Assembly: GCF_003584645.1 (NCBI RefSeq)
Contig: NZ_AP017928.1
Coordinates: 1,390,981-1,454,980 of the forward strand
Direction: 5' to 3'
Origin: Methylocaldum marinum
Lineage (GTDB): Bacteria; Pseudomonadota; Gammaproteobacteria; Methylococcales; Methylococcaceae
DNA length: 64,000 nucleotides
Shown: positions 55,810 to 64,000 of the stretch, one piece after another
How positions within the stretch are numbered: position 1 is the first letter of the stretch
Layout: each line of letters begins with the position of its first letter
The notes under the pieces: model-generated
Database searches by the model: none
What the model saw: only the letters and a program-made list of their open reading frames with translations
Told to the model about the DNA's origin: nothing
Position numbers and translations under genes: made by a program

Positions 55810-58172
55810 GATGAAACCTCCTTCCAGTGTCCGGCGACCAGTTTCCAGCACATACGCTGGCCGGATCCGAGCCACGCGGGGACAGCGTCGCCCATTCGAA
55901 TCGCGACGCCCATGCCCGACTCGGCGGCGATTTCGACGATTTCGGGCTGAATGTCTACGTGAAGATGAGTACCCCGCCAAACCAAGCGGAAACGGAGGGC
56001 CTTCCATGCCGGCGGGCAATGCGGCGTGAAGCTCAGGCCATCCGCGCCGAGCCTCAGGCCGCCGAAGCCCAACACCGCGGCTTGCCACAGCCCGCCGAGC
56101 GCCGCGGCATGAACCCCGCCGGCCGCATTGCCCATGTTGTTGGCGAGATCGATTTGGGAAGCTTGATGAAAATAGCGTGTTCCGGTTTCGAGATCGCCCA
56201 GCCGAGCAGCCACGGCAGCATGAATGGACGGGCTAAGCGAGCTGCCATGGGCGGTGCGCGGCTCGTAATAACGGAAATTGATCTCCCGCACCTCGGGCGA
56301 AAATCGGTCCCAGAGCAAATAGATCAGCATCACGACATCCGCCTGTTTGACGACGTTACTCAGCTGTGTCCTTTCCCGTCCTAGAATCATGTCTATCGGC
56401 AGAGCGTGGCTGCCATACTCGGAGAGATTGATATCGTCCAGCTCGAAGTACCCCTTGAAGTGTTCCAACAGCCCTGTCCGCGTATCGAGCCCGGTATACA
56501 TTCGCCGCGCCAGATCGTGCCACCTATCGGCCTCGTCTTCCCGCAAATCCAGGCGATGCGCAAGCCCGGACCAGCGATCCGGCCACCGCTCGATCAGCAT
56601 GCGCGCCGCCTCCGCCGCACATTCCAGGTTCCATTGCGCCATGACATTGGTAAAGGCATTGTCGTCCACGCCTTCGTGATACTCGTCGGGGCCTATGACT
56701 TCGCGGATGTGATAGCTGCCGTCTTCGTCCAACAGGCCCCGGCTCGCCCAGAAGCGTGCGGTTTCGAACAAAATTTCGGCTCCGGCATCCAGAAGAAACG
56801 TCTCGTCCGCCGTCGCTTGCCAGTATTGCCAGACGGCATACGCGACGTCCGCGCTGATGTGATGTTCCAGCACGCCGTTCAGAATGGGCTTAATCTCGCC
56901 ATCCGGGCTCAGGCTGTAGCCGGGCGTCATTTCTTCGCCGGTGTTGGTTGATTCCCACGCATACAAAGCCCCTTGATAACCCAGCCGGCGTGCCTTTTCA
57001 CGTGCGGCGGACAAGGAGTGATACCGGAACATCAGGAGTGCCCGTGCCGAAGGAGGATCGGTGAGAACATAAAAAGGCAGCATGAAAATTTCCGTATCCC
57101 AGAAGACATGGCCTTTGTAAGCTTCTCCGGTCAGCGCCCGGGCACCGATCGACACCCTTTCGTCTGCCGGGTTGACGGCCCCGATCAGGTGATAACCCGC
57201 GAACCGGACCGCCCGCTGCAGCGCCGCGTCTCCGGCAATTTCGACGTCGCTTTCCCGCCAGCGCTTTTCCCAGGCACGCGCGTGGGCGGCGATCACATTG
57301 TTGGGTTCCGCGTTCAACAGGCTCCGCAAATGCTCGGCCGCCATGGCGGAAGGCCGATCCACTTCACGCGAAGTATAAATTACGACCAGTCGATCGAATC
57401 GGTAGGGTTTACCCGCTTCGATGTCCAGTTCCCAAGATTCGACGCGCCGATCCGGCGACGGGTCGATCCTCGGCGGGACGGCCTCGCCTCCGATCCGCAG
57501 GCGGCCCGCACTGGCGACCGCGACCTTGATTTGCGTGGTATGAGTGCATAGCTCAAGTAGAGAAGCGGAGTCTCCGTCTTCCGAGGGCGGACACGGTTCC
57601 GGTGTCAGACGCACGCGGCCGGGACGTTCCACCACCGGTGCGGTCAAGGCCCGCAGATGAATGTCCGGGAACCGGTTTTCCGCGTCAAGTTGTATGCTCT
57701 GAAAAAGGACGTGCCTATCGGCAAGCGAAGCGAGGCGGCAGGCGCGAACGTGAATCAATCCGCCGGCTTCCGTCCGATAGTCGAATTCCCGCCAGAGTAT
57801 GCCGTGATACATATCGATCATGCGGCGGTGCCAGACAAAATTGCCCTCTTCGAGCCGGAACTCACGTCCGCTGGTCAGCAAACTGAGCTGCATCCAATCG
57901 GGTGCTGCCGCCAATTCCGGAACGGGATCACCCTGGGCGGCGGTATTGGTGTCGAACACGCCGGCGATAAAGGTAGCCGGATTCGACAAAGCGCTGCCTT
58001 CGGCAAGAGAGGCCCGGGACCCCACATAGCCGTTGGATACGGCGAACAAGGATTCGATTTCGTGCTCCCGGGCCAAATTGAACCCTACTTCTTCGATTCG
58101 CCACAGCGGGTCGTCGGTGGGATGAAAATGGAAAGCGCCTGCTTCCGCAAGGCTAACGGGAATTTCTGTCAT
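55806..58172 (-). CDS. GH65 disaccharide phosphorylase
   Basis: The 788-residue protein matches GH65 in full: an N-terminal beta-sandwich, WDTEIFMLPF near 358, the (alpha/alpha)6 barrel with general acid Glu497 in IGPDEYHEGVDDNAF, and the HGSSLSP phosphate-site region near 655. Family members phosphorolyse trehalose, maltose, kojibiose or nigerose with inversion, releasing beta-glucose 1-phosphate. The substrate cannot be assigned from sequence alone. Its stop overlaps the USP start, and a HAD mutase lies convergent. Confidence 0.92.
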   Translation of the reverse strand: MTEIPVSLAEAGAFHFHPTDDPLWRIEEVGFNLAREHEIESLFAVSNGYVGSRASLAEGSALSNPATFIAGVFDTNTAAQGDPVPELAAAPDWMQLSLLTSGREFRLEEGNFVWHRRMIDMYHGILWREFDYRTEAGGLIHVRACRLASLADRHVLFQSIQLDAENRFPDIHLRALTAPVVERPGRVRLTPEPCPPSEDGDSASLLELCTHTTQIKVAVASAGRLRIGGEAVPPRIDPSPDRRVESWELDIEAGKPYRFDRLVVIYTSREVDRPSAMAAEHLRSLLNAEPNNVIAAHARAWEKRWRESDVEIAGDAALQRAVRFAGYHLIGAVNPADERVSIGARALTGEAYKGHVFWDTEIFMLPFYVLTDPPSARALLMFRYHSLSAAREKARRLGYQGALYAWESTNTGEEMTPGYSLSPDGEIKPILNGVLEHHISADVAYAVWQYWQATADETFLLDAGAEILFETARFWASRGLLDEDGSYHIREVIGPDEYHEGVDDNAFTNVMAQWNLECAAEAARMLIERWPDRWSGLAHRLDLREDEADRWHDLARRMYTGLDTRTGLLEHFKGYFELDDINLSEYGSHALPIDMILGRERTQLSNVVKQADVVMLIYLLWDRFSPEVREINFRYYEPRTAHGSSLSPSIHAAVAARLGDLETGTRYFHQASQIDLANNMGNAAGGVHAAALGGLWQAAVLGFGGLRLGADGLSFTPHCPPAWKALRFRLVWRGTHLHVDIQPEIVEIAAESGMGVAIRMGDAVPAWLGSGQRMCWKLVAGHWKEVSS

Positions 58173-58440
58173 GGCGGCAACAACTCGGTATATCCGGCAA
58201 GACTGTGCATGGGCCGAACCATCTTATTCCGTTCGGAGGCGGACAGGCTCGTAGATGCGGCCTTATCGGCCGCGCATCCTGTGTCCCCACGGTATGGAAC
58301 CTAGCCCAGGGCCGAGGAACGCGCCGACGCCCCTTGTCGTCGGCGCTTCGAAGAACGGACGGAACCGAGATCGGACCGCGAAAGCCCGTCGTGCGAAAAA
58401 TCCGATTCTCGCTGCCGCACCGCCCGGTCTCCTCGGATCA

Positions 58441-58794
58441 TCAAGGCGTCTCCTTTCCCCCCACCCGAATATCGTTCTTGACATCCTTAACCCCTTCGAC
58501 GCCACGGGCTATATCTGCGGCCTTCTCCTTTTCCATCGCGCTGTCGACGAAGCCGCTCAACTGCACCACACCCTTTTCGGTTTCCACTTGGATGGCCAGA
58601 CCACTGGTGCTCTGATCCGCGAGCAGCGCCGATTTGACCTTGGCGGTGATGGCCGTGTCGCTCATGTATCCCTCGGCGGTCTGGGTAAGAATCAGCCTTG
58701 CCGGCTCTCCGGGTGCAGCAGCGGCAAAGGCGCCGGAGTAACCGGCAACGCCAAGGGCTACGAGAGACGCCAGAACGCATTGACGTGTAATCAT
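58441..58794 (-). CDS. BON-domain periplasmic protein (OsmY-like)
   Basis: The 117-residue protein has a signal peptide (residues 1-25, ending AFAAAAP) and one BON domain (SDTAITAKVKSALLADQSTSGLAIQVETEKGVVQLSGFVDS...). BON proteins bind phospholipid membranes and are osmotic or envelope-stress induced in OsmY. It has one domain where OsmY has two. It is divergent from the neighbouring empty stretch. Confidence 0.87.
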   Translation of the reverse strand: MITRQCVLASLVALGVAGYSGAFAAAAPGEPARLILTQTAEGYMSDTAITAKVKSALLADQSTSGLAIQVETEKGVVQLSGFVDSAMEKEKAADIARGVEGVKDVKNDIRVGGKETP

Positions 58795-59226
58795 TGTCCC
58801 CTCCTTGCAATCTGAAAAAATCAGCTTCCGATGTGCTGAAACTTGCCTGCCGAGCTCGACAAAGGGTAACGGCGGCCGCCAAGCCCTTTTGCGCCCGAAC
58901 AGGATCGAGCTTCATCATGAATTACGACAGAAAATCCGTCGTAAAAATCATGGATTAACCGACTTTTTTGCAGTGCCGGCCGAAAAGGAACCTATTCAAA
59001 TCGCCTGCTTTAAGGAATTCATCTTTGTCGGATGGATTAGAGGCAAAGCCGTAAACCCCACGAGCGACCTCGAATCGGTGGCTTGCTCGTTCAGAAGCGT
59101 GTTCGACCGGATCGTCGCCAGCGCAATCGAGCGGATACCTTTTTGCCGAGGCCCTCGTAATGATCCGGTCAGAACTCTCTGGGGCATCCGGTTCGGCGGC
59201 GCGTTCCAGGCGCTACGGTTTCGACC
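58795..59226. other. Intergenic region between BON and outer-membrane-like genes
   Basis: 432 bases with no gene, RNA or repeat that I can recognise. Codon structure is absent in all frames examined. Confidence 0.4.
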
Positions 59227-60096
59227 TCAGAACGCGAAAATCATCCGCCAGGCCGCCATCCATTTCGTGCGCTTTCCCGCCAGCCGAGTAGGGCCCGCTC
59301 CGAATTGCAGGGTGACGTGGTTCGTGAAGTCCAGATGTAACTGGGGCATTAACAGATATCCCCAGCGCGAACCGATCTCGTTGTCCAGTTCGACGCCCAG
59401 CGTCCACCGGTCGGAAAGATTGACGAACCAGTTCGTATTGAAAATACCGGAGAATTTATCGCAGTGTTTGAAGTCGCACCATCGGAGCCCGACCATGTTG
59501 AAGGTACTGATCGCGTGATTCCAGCGATAGCCGGCGAGATAAAGCGCGTCGGCGGAAAAATCGCCATCGTGCCGGTGGTAGCGTCCGATGATCTGCCAAC
59601 CGTGAATATAGCGCTGCCGGGATAGCGTTCCCAGAGTTCCCTGAACCGCCAGCTTGTACTCGGCTACCGACAAGTTTTCGAACGGAAGCTCGAACTCCAC
59701 GGCCAAGCCGTCCCGTACCGCGTACTCCAGTTCGGGCGCCCATTCGGTTTCTCCGCTTCTCAAGCCGTGACCGGCCAAAACATTGGTTTCGAACTCTCCT
59801 TGCTGTACACCCAAGGGCCTTACCAGGTCGAATACCATGGGTTCCGGAATGTGCGGCATCTCGCTGCTCAGCGCCGCATCCCCGTCGTCTGCGTCTGAGG
59901 GAGTATGGCCTCGCGCCCCGGGTGCCATCAGCAACAGACATACTACCGAAGGCGCGCCGATAGAAACCTGAAATTTCCATCGCCCCAGCGCATTCGGGGA
60001 AAAGATCGGTCTCGCCGCGTAATAACGTGTTGAGGAACCCCCTCCGACCGGCGAGTCGCCGGTCGGCCGTTCCACGCCTTCCCCTCCCGGTTTCAT
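59227..60096 (-). CDS. Putative outer-membrane protein coupled to SulP transporter
   Basis: The start ATG (60096) overlaps the SulP stop as ATGA, so the genes are translationally coupled. The 289-residue product has a hydrophobic export-like segment at about 40-55 (IGAPSVVCLLLMAPGARG), preceded by an unusually long basic N-terminus. The rest has alternating aromatic/Gly strands (GHGLRSGETEWAPELEYAV... WIIGRYHRHDGDFSADALYLAGYRW... WFVNLSDRWTLGVELDNEIG), typical of a beta barrel. I know no family name. A passage role for the SulP substrate is inferred from coupling. Confidence 0.65.
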   Translation of the reverse strand: MKPGGEGVERPTGDSPVGGGSSTRYYAARPIFSPNALGRWKFQVSIGAPSVVCLLLMAPGARGHTPSDADDGDAALSSEMPHIPEPMVFDLVRPLGVQQGEFETNVLAGHGLRSGETEWAPELEYAVRDGLAVEFELPFENLSVAEYKLAVQGTLGTLSRQRYIHGWQIIGRYHRHDGDFSADALYLAGYRWNHAISTFNMVGLRWCDFKHCDKFSGIFNTNWFVNLSDRWTLGVELDNEIGSRWGYLLMPQLHLDFTNHVTLQFGAGPTRLAGKRTKWMAAWRMIFAF

Positions 60097-61676
60097 AAAA
60101 CGCCGACCGGGACAGCTTGCTTGGGAGGTATCAATTCCGAATTGCCGTTTAGGTTCTTCAGTTCGACGGTGATATTGTCGTCCGAAGCCGCGGCCACGAA
60201 GTCGTGGATGGTTTCCAGGATGTCCTGGTCGATGAATTGGGCCCGAGTCGCATCGATGATGACATAGCCGTTCTCGTCGATACTGTCGAGATAACGCCGC
60301 AACAGGGCCTTGTTCAGAAAAGACACGTCCTTGTGCAGCCGCAAGAGATAATTGTTGCCGTGCCGGGTCAGCGTGATCGCCGCCTGGAAATTGGTCCGAA
60401 TCACGTAATACAGGCCGATCACCATCCCGACGGCAATGCCCTTCAGCAGATCGGTCATCAGAATCGCCACGATGGTGATCACGAACGGGACGATCTGGCT
60501 CGCGCCCTTGGTGTACATCTCCTTGAACAGCTTGGGCTTGGCCAGCTTGTAGCCGGTCAGGAGCAGGATCGCCGCCAGGCAGGCCAGCGGAATCAGGTTC
60601 AAATACTCGGTGATGAACATCACGCTCAACAGCAGCAGGACGCCGTGAATGAAACACGCCATCTTGGTGCGTCCGCCCGCGTTCACGTTGGCGGAACTGC
60701 GCACGATCACCGCCGTCATCGGCACTCCGCCGATGGAGCCGGCGATCAGATTGCCGAGACCCTGCGCCTTCAACTCGCGATTGGTCGGGGCGACCCGCTT
60801 CAAGGGGTCGATCTTGTCCGCCGCCTCGAGGCTCAAGAGCGTTTCCAGGCTCGCGATGATGGCAATGGTGACGGCAACCGTGTACACCTCGGGATTCGTC
60901 CACTGCGTGAAGTCCGGAAAGGTGAACTGCTGAAAGAAGCCCTCGACGCCCTGAATCTCCGGAAGCCTCACCAGATGCTCCTGCGCAATCGCGTAGGCCG
61001 GCGCGAACTTCGCCGAGAGCAGGTTGTACGCCACCCCCCAGAGCACCGCCACCAAAGGCCCCGGAATCAGACCCAGCACGGCATTGCGCTTGAACAGCGA
61101 GGTCTCCCACATCAGCATGATCCCGATGGCGACCAGGCTTACGATCACGGCTCCGGGCGAAATCGCTTGGAGCGAATAGGCGATCTCGGAAAAAGTCGTG
61201 TGGCCGTCCGGTTGAACGTAGGCTTCGTCGCCCTCGAAATCGGCATCATAGCCGACTGCATGCGGGATTTGTTTCAGGATCAGGATCAGGCCGATGGCCG
61301 CCAGCATGCCTTTGATCACGGCCGCCGGGAAGTAGGCGCCGATCACCCCGGCCTGGAGAAAGCCCAGGACCAGTTGCAGTCCGCCGGCGATGACGACGCT
61401 CAGCAGCAAGGCCTGGAAGCTGCCGAGCTTGTCGATGGCATTGAGCACGATCACGGTGAGGCCTGCCGCCGGGCCGCTCACGCTCAGCTGTGAACCGCTG
61501 GCCCAGGCGACCACCAGGCCGCCAACGATGCCGGTGATGATGCCGGAAAACAGCGGAGCGCCCGAGGCGAGCGCGATCCCCAGGCACAACGGCAGGGCTA
61601 CCAGGAACACGACGACGCCCGCGGGAATATCGTTCCGCAGATGGCTCAAATAATAACGAAAATGTTTATGAATCAT
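60093..61676 (-). CDS. SulP-family anion transporter with C-terminal STAS domain
   Basis: The 527-residue protein has about eleven to twelve membrane segments. It carries SulP signatures such as ALPLCLGIALASGAPLFSGIITGIVGG, and STAS from about 455 (NKALLRRYLDSIDENGYVIIDATRAQFIDQDI). SulP transporters carry sulfate, bicarbonate or dicarboxylates. The length and the MIHKH N-terminus resemble the bicarbonate/sulfate branch, but no carbonic anhydrase is nearby. It is coupled to the outer-membrane-like gene downstream. Confidence 0.93.
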   Translation of the reverse strand: MIHKHFRYYLSHLRNDIPAGVVVFLVALPLCLGIALASGAPLFSGIITGIVGGLVVAWASGSQLSVSGPAAGLTVIVLNAIDKLGSFQALLLSVVIAGGLQLVLGFLQAGVIGAYFPAAVIKGMLAAIGLILILKQIPHAVGYDADFEGDEAYVQPDGHTTFSEIAYSLQAISPGAVIVSLVAIGIMLMWETSLFKRNAVLGLIPGPLVAVLWGVAYNLLSAKFAPAYAIAQEHLVRLPEIQGVEGFFQQFTFPDFTQWTNPEVYTVAVTIAIIASLETLLSLEAADKIDPLKRVAPTNRELKAQGLGNLIAGSIGGVPMTAVIVRSSANVNAGGRTKMACFIHGVLLLLSVMFITEYLNLIPLACLAAILLLTGYKLAKPKLFKEMYTKGASQIVPFVITIVAILMTDLLKGIAVGMVIGLYYVIRTNFQAAITLTRHGNNYLLRLHKDVSFLNKALLRRYLDSIDENGYVIIDATRAQFIDQDILETIHDFVAAASDDNITVELKNLNGNSELIPPKQAVPVGVL

Positions 61677-62460
61677 ATAGCCAGCACCTCTTGGTTCGGA
61701 TTTAAAAAGCTCGCAGTCCCCAATCGGGTGCTGTATCCCTTTCCGTAGAAGCGGCCCGTCCGCGCCGGCCCGGGTTCAGAGCGCTACTGCGCCTAATAGG
61801 GCCGGTCAAATGTGCTCGGGAGGCAATCACCCGCCGATGCATCCCATCAAGGAAGCTCTGATTAAGTCCTTCGCCAGGCCTGTCCTGAGCTCAGTCGAAG
61901 GGCATGAACGGAATCAACTTGATCAGAGCTTCCTTAAAGCCTGCCTCAGTCGTCGGATTCGAACAGAATGGGGAACGACGGACGCCCCGAAACCGAATCG
62001 CGCCTATCACGGCAACAGTCATAGCCACCAGCACCGTTTGGCGGAGTACTCCACGCTGGTGCGAGCAAACTTGGCCTCCATTCTATAGACCAAAGCTTTC
62101 ATTAACCTTTCAACCTGGAAACGGCTGGGGGAGGATGCGATGCATTACGGTGAACTTGCCGAGGCACATCGGTTAATCACCGCATTTCTGCCGGCTCTTC
62201 CGTGTACGCCGCGCGCAATGGGGTCGTCGCCGCTAGCCGGCCTCATGCTCGCGACTGCGACGGTTCCCCGGAACTAAAGTATGTCTACGGTTTTCATCGC
62301 GATTCGACGCCGTAGGATGCATTAGGCGGGTAAAAGTGCCGCGAGGGGATCGATATGAAGGTGTTCTCTGTGTCGCGGTTGTACCGAGTACCGGTCGACC
62401 GTGATGAGAGCAGGCCGAAGGCGCCGCAATCCGCACTCTTGGCGCCCTTCACATACCCAC
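61677..62460. other. Intergenic region with miniature element
   Basis: 784 bases without an intact gene. It holds the palindromic element at 61849-61935 and a possible broken minus-strand membrane-protein start at 61938-62081 (see findings). Confidence 0.45.
61849..61935. repeat. Palindromic miniature element (MITE-like), copy B
   Basis: An 87-base segment bounded by AAGGAAGCTCTGA (61849-61861) and its perfect inverse TCAGAGCTTCCTT (61923-61935). The interior contains CCTTCG...CGAAGG and a CCTGTCCTGAGCTCAG stretch, related to the CCTGAAGCTGTCGAAGG in copy A at 3966-4081. Confidence 0.7.
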
Positions 62461-62835
62461 TCAAGGCCGCAATTCGATCAGCTCGAAGGTGTTATTGTCC
62501 GGATCTCGGCAAAACAGCGCCGGACGGCCGGACTTACTCACGCTGTAGGGCACCCCCGCTTGTTCGAGGTCGCGCTTGATCGCCGCCAGATCCGCAACGT
62601 TCAACGCAACGTGGCGGTCGAGCCCCCCGTGTTCCGGCCGCTCCGCCCCTATATCGGGGTTCGGTACCTGAAGCAAATGGATCTGCTGCTCGCCGATCTC
62701 GTACCAAACGCCGTCGAACGGCATACGGGGGCGCTTGTCGCTGGGGGTCAATCCGAGAATACCCTCGTAAAAACGCCGCGAGGCGTCCAGATCGCTGACG
62801 ATCAGTGAGGCGTGATTAAAACCGACAATCTTCAT
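62461..62835 (-). CDS. VOC-family (glyoxalase-fold) protein
   Basis: A 124-residue single VOC domain: FNHASLIVSDLDASRRFYEGILGL at the start and HVALNVADLAAIKRDL... FCRDPDNNTFELIEL at the end. The metal ligands of such proteins are His7 in FNHAS, the His of HVALNV and Glu of FELIE, all present. Members include dioxygenases, glyoxalases and resistance proteins, so no reaction is assigned. It is followed by divergent glyQ. Confidence 0.88.
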   Translation of the reverse strand: MKIVGFNHASLIVSDLDASRRFYEGILGLTPSDKRPRMPFDGVWYEIGEQQIHLLQVPNPDIGAERPEHGGLDRHVALNVADLAAIKRDLEQAGVPYSVSKSGRPALFCRDPDNNTFELIELRP

Positions 62836-62979
62836 GGGTCCTCTCTAACACGTTAAGGGAAACGAAAAGATTCTATTTTGTCGCCGTGGCGCTGACGGCA
62901 CAATCGATTCCGGCAATAATCGGCCCGATTGCCATTTCGGGATATAATCGACAACTTTGATCAACCATCCGAAACCGTT

Positions 62980-63912
62980 GTGGCCAGTCAACCCATAGCA
63001 AAACGCGACGTTTCCACTTTTCAGGGACTGATTCTGGCGCTGCAGGAATACTGGGCGGCACAAGGCTGCGTCATCGTGCAGCCTCTGGACATGGAGGTCG
63101 GAGCGGGCACTTTCCATCCCGCGACATTCCTCAGATCCATCGGCCCGGAGCCCTGGAACACCGCCTACGTACAACCCTCCCGCCGGCCCACCGACGGCCG
63201 CTACGGCGAGAATCCCAACCGGCTCCAGCATTATTACCAGTTTCAGGTCATACTCAAGCCAAGTCCGCTCGATATCCAGAACTTGTATCTGGGTTCCCTG
63301 CGCTTCCTCGGATTCGACCTGCTGGAACACGACGTCCGCTTCGTCGAGGACAATTGGGAATCGCCAACCCTTGGCGCCTGGGGCTTGGGCTGGGAAGTCT
63401 GGCTAAACGGCATGGAAGTCACGCAGTTCACTTATTTCCAGCAGGTCGGGGGGCTCGACTGCCGTCCGGTCACAGGCGAGATCACTTACGGGCTGGAGCG
63501 CATCGCAATGTACCTGCAAGGCGTCGAAAGCGTGTTCGACCTGGTGTGGACCCATCGCCCCAACGGACCCGTGACCTACGGCGACGTTTATCACCAGAAC
63601 GAAGTGGAAATGTCGTCTTTTAATTTCGAACATGCCGATACAGAATTCCTCTTCGGCTGCTTCGATACTTACGAGCGCGAATGCCGGAAACTGATCGCGC
63701 AGGATTTACCCCTACCCGCCTACGAAATGGTGTTGAAAGCTTCGCACTCCTTCAACCTTCTGGACGCGCGCCGCGCCATATCCGTCACCGAGCGCCAGCG
63801 CTACATCCTCCGTGTCCGCGATTTGGCCAAGTCGGTCGCGGAGGCCTATTACCAGCGCCGTGAAAAGCTCGGTTTTCCGCTGTTGAACTCGAGGAACCCC
63901 GACGATGAGTGA
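62980..63912 (+). CDS. glyQ: Glycyl-tRNA synthetase alpha subunit
   Basis: I chose GTG 62980 ([30 protein letters not shown]), since TATAAT at 62943-62948 makes the earlier in-frame ATG at 62929 part of the promoter. The 310-residue protein is a class II catalytic subunit of the alpha2beta2 enzyme, with [30 protein letters not shown] and [13 protein letters not shown]. It activates glycine and loads tRNA-Gly with GlyS. The glyS gene overlaps its 3' end by eight bases. Confidence 0.96.
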   Translation: MASQPIAKRDVSTFQGLILALQEYWAAQGCVIVQPLDMEVGAGTFHPATFLRSIGPEPWNTAYVQPSRRPTDGRYGENPNRLQHYYQFQVILKPSPLDIQNLYLGSLRFLGFDLLEHDVRFVEDNWESPTLGAWGLGWEVWLNGMEVTQFTYFQQVGGLDCRPVTGEITYGLERIAMYLQGVESVFDLVWTHRPNGPVTYGDVYHQNEVEMSSFNFEHADTEFLFGCFDTYERECRKLIAQDLPLPAYEMVLKASHSFNLLDARRAISVTERQRYILRVRDLAKSVAEAYYQRREKLGFPLLNSRNPDDE

Positions 63913-64000
63913 GACGCGCGATCTGCTGTTCGAACTGGGCACCGAGGAATTGCCGCCGAAATCCCTGCTCGCGCTGAGCCGGGCGCTGAAAAACAACGTC
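63905..64000 (+). CDS. glyS: Glycyl-tRNA synthetase beta subunit (cut by window end)
   Basis: The first 32 codons are visible from ATG 63905, eight bases inside gly[21 protein letters not shown], the conserved GlyS N-terminus. The remainder lies outside the window. The overlap implies translational coupling of the two subunits. Confidence 0.93.
   Translation, partial: MSETRDLLFELGTEELPPKSLLALSRALKNNV

Noticed and set aside
60204..61493. 429-codon open frame antisense to SulP
   Set aside because: The translation is extremely His/Asp/Gln/Arg-rich, a typical shadow of a membrane-protein gene in GC-rich DNA.
61904..62176. 90-codon plus-strand open frame after the miniature element
   Set aside because: It begins inside the repeat and its translation has no protein-like features.
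1..64000. CRISPR array or cas genes
   Set aside because: No regularly spaced direct repeats and no Cas-like protein were found.

Overview
The window is a chromosomal segment of a moderately GC-rich gammaproteobacterium. Supporting this are the rimP-nusA-infB-rbfA-truB-rpsO-pnp cluster, the EF-P beta-lysylation set (efp, epmA, epmB), hldE-dnaB-alr, hslR, rnk-type and Kup proteins, and glyQ-glyS. A VPxPA-type C-terminal sorting signal, an SCO/di-heme peroxidase fusion and a DUF6279-type lipoprotein are the kind of accessory genes I associate with methanotroph-like lineages (Methylococcaceae or relatives). That placement is inference, because no methane or methanol oxidation gene is present.

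Layout. 1-7.8 kb: a Gly-rich membrane protein (cut by the window edge), a ferritin-like protein, a Phd-like/HTH regulator, a GAF-GAF-GGDEF-EAL protein, the potassium transporter Kup, a lipoprotein and an orphan. 8-13 kb: three small RRM RNA-binding proteins around an MltD-like lytic transglycosylase, then a MarR regulator with a divergent promoter/operator/short-transcript region and a DUF2024 protein. 13-16 kb: a decayed accessory patch with gene fragments, large palindromes and an IS630-type element with a frameshifted transposase. 16-25 kb: a small lipoprotein, a frameshifted gene, a divergent Nramp-like transporter plus amidase, hldE-dnaB-alr, a DUF1496-like protein and a DksA-type protein. 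25-38.5 kb: the EF-P module and the ribosome/transcription maintenance cluster, then a rhodanese, Hsp15 and exonuclease VII large subunit. 38.7-46.4 kb: a SnoaL-GNAT-nitrilase operon, a small Lys/Glu-rich protein, glycogen phosphorylase, the SCO-peroxidase fusion and a YqaA protein. 46.5-50 kb: tRNA-Met, a small membrane protein, an SRAP protein, tRNA-Ala, a VPxPA-anchored exported protein and a decayed tRNA-like copy. 50-64 kb: Rnk, a large P-type ATPase, a HAD phosphatase/mutase facing a USP-GH65 pair, a BON protein, SulP plus an outer-membrane-like protein, a VOC protein, then glyQ and the start of glyS.

Functional themes are translation and its quality control, envelope homeostasis, ion transport, and alpha-glucan/disaccharide phosphorolysis (GlgP; GH65 with a beta-phosphoglucomutase-like HAD). 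No complete phage, conjugative element, CRISPR array or clear defence island is visible. The most interesting non-routine signals are regulatory or structural. They are a nus-operon leader with two tandem terminator hairpins, a MarR-flanking short transcript with TATCG-box operators, two copies of a palindromic miniature element, and the palindrome cluster inside a twice-interrupted gene.
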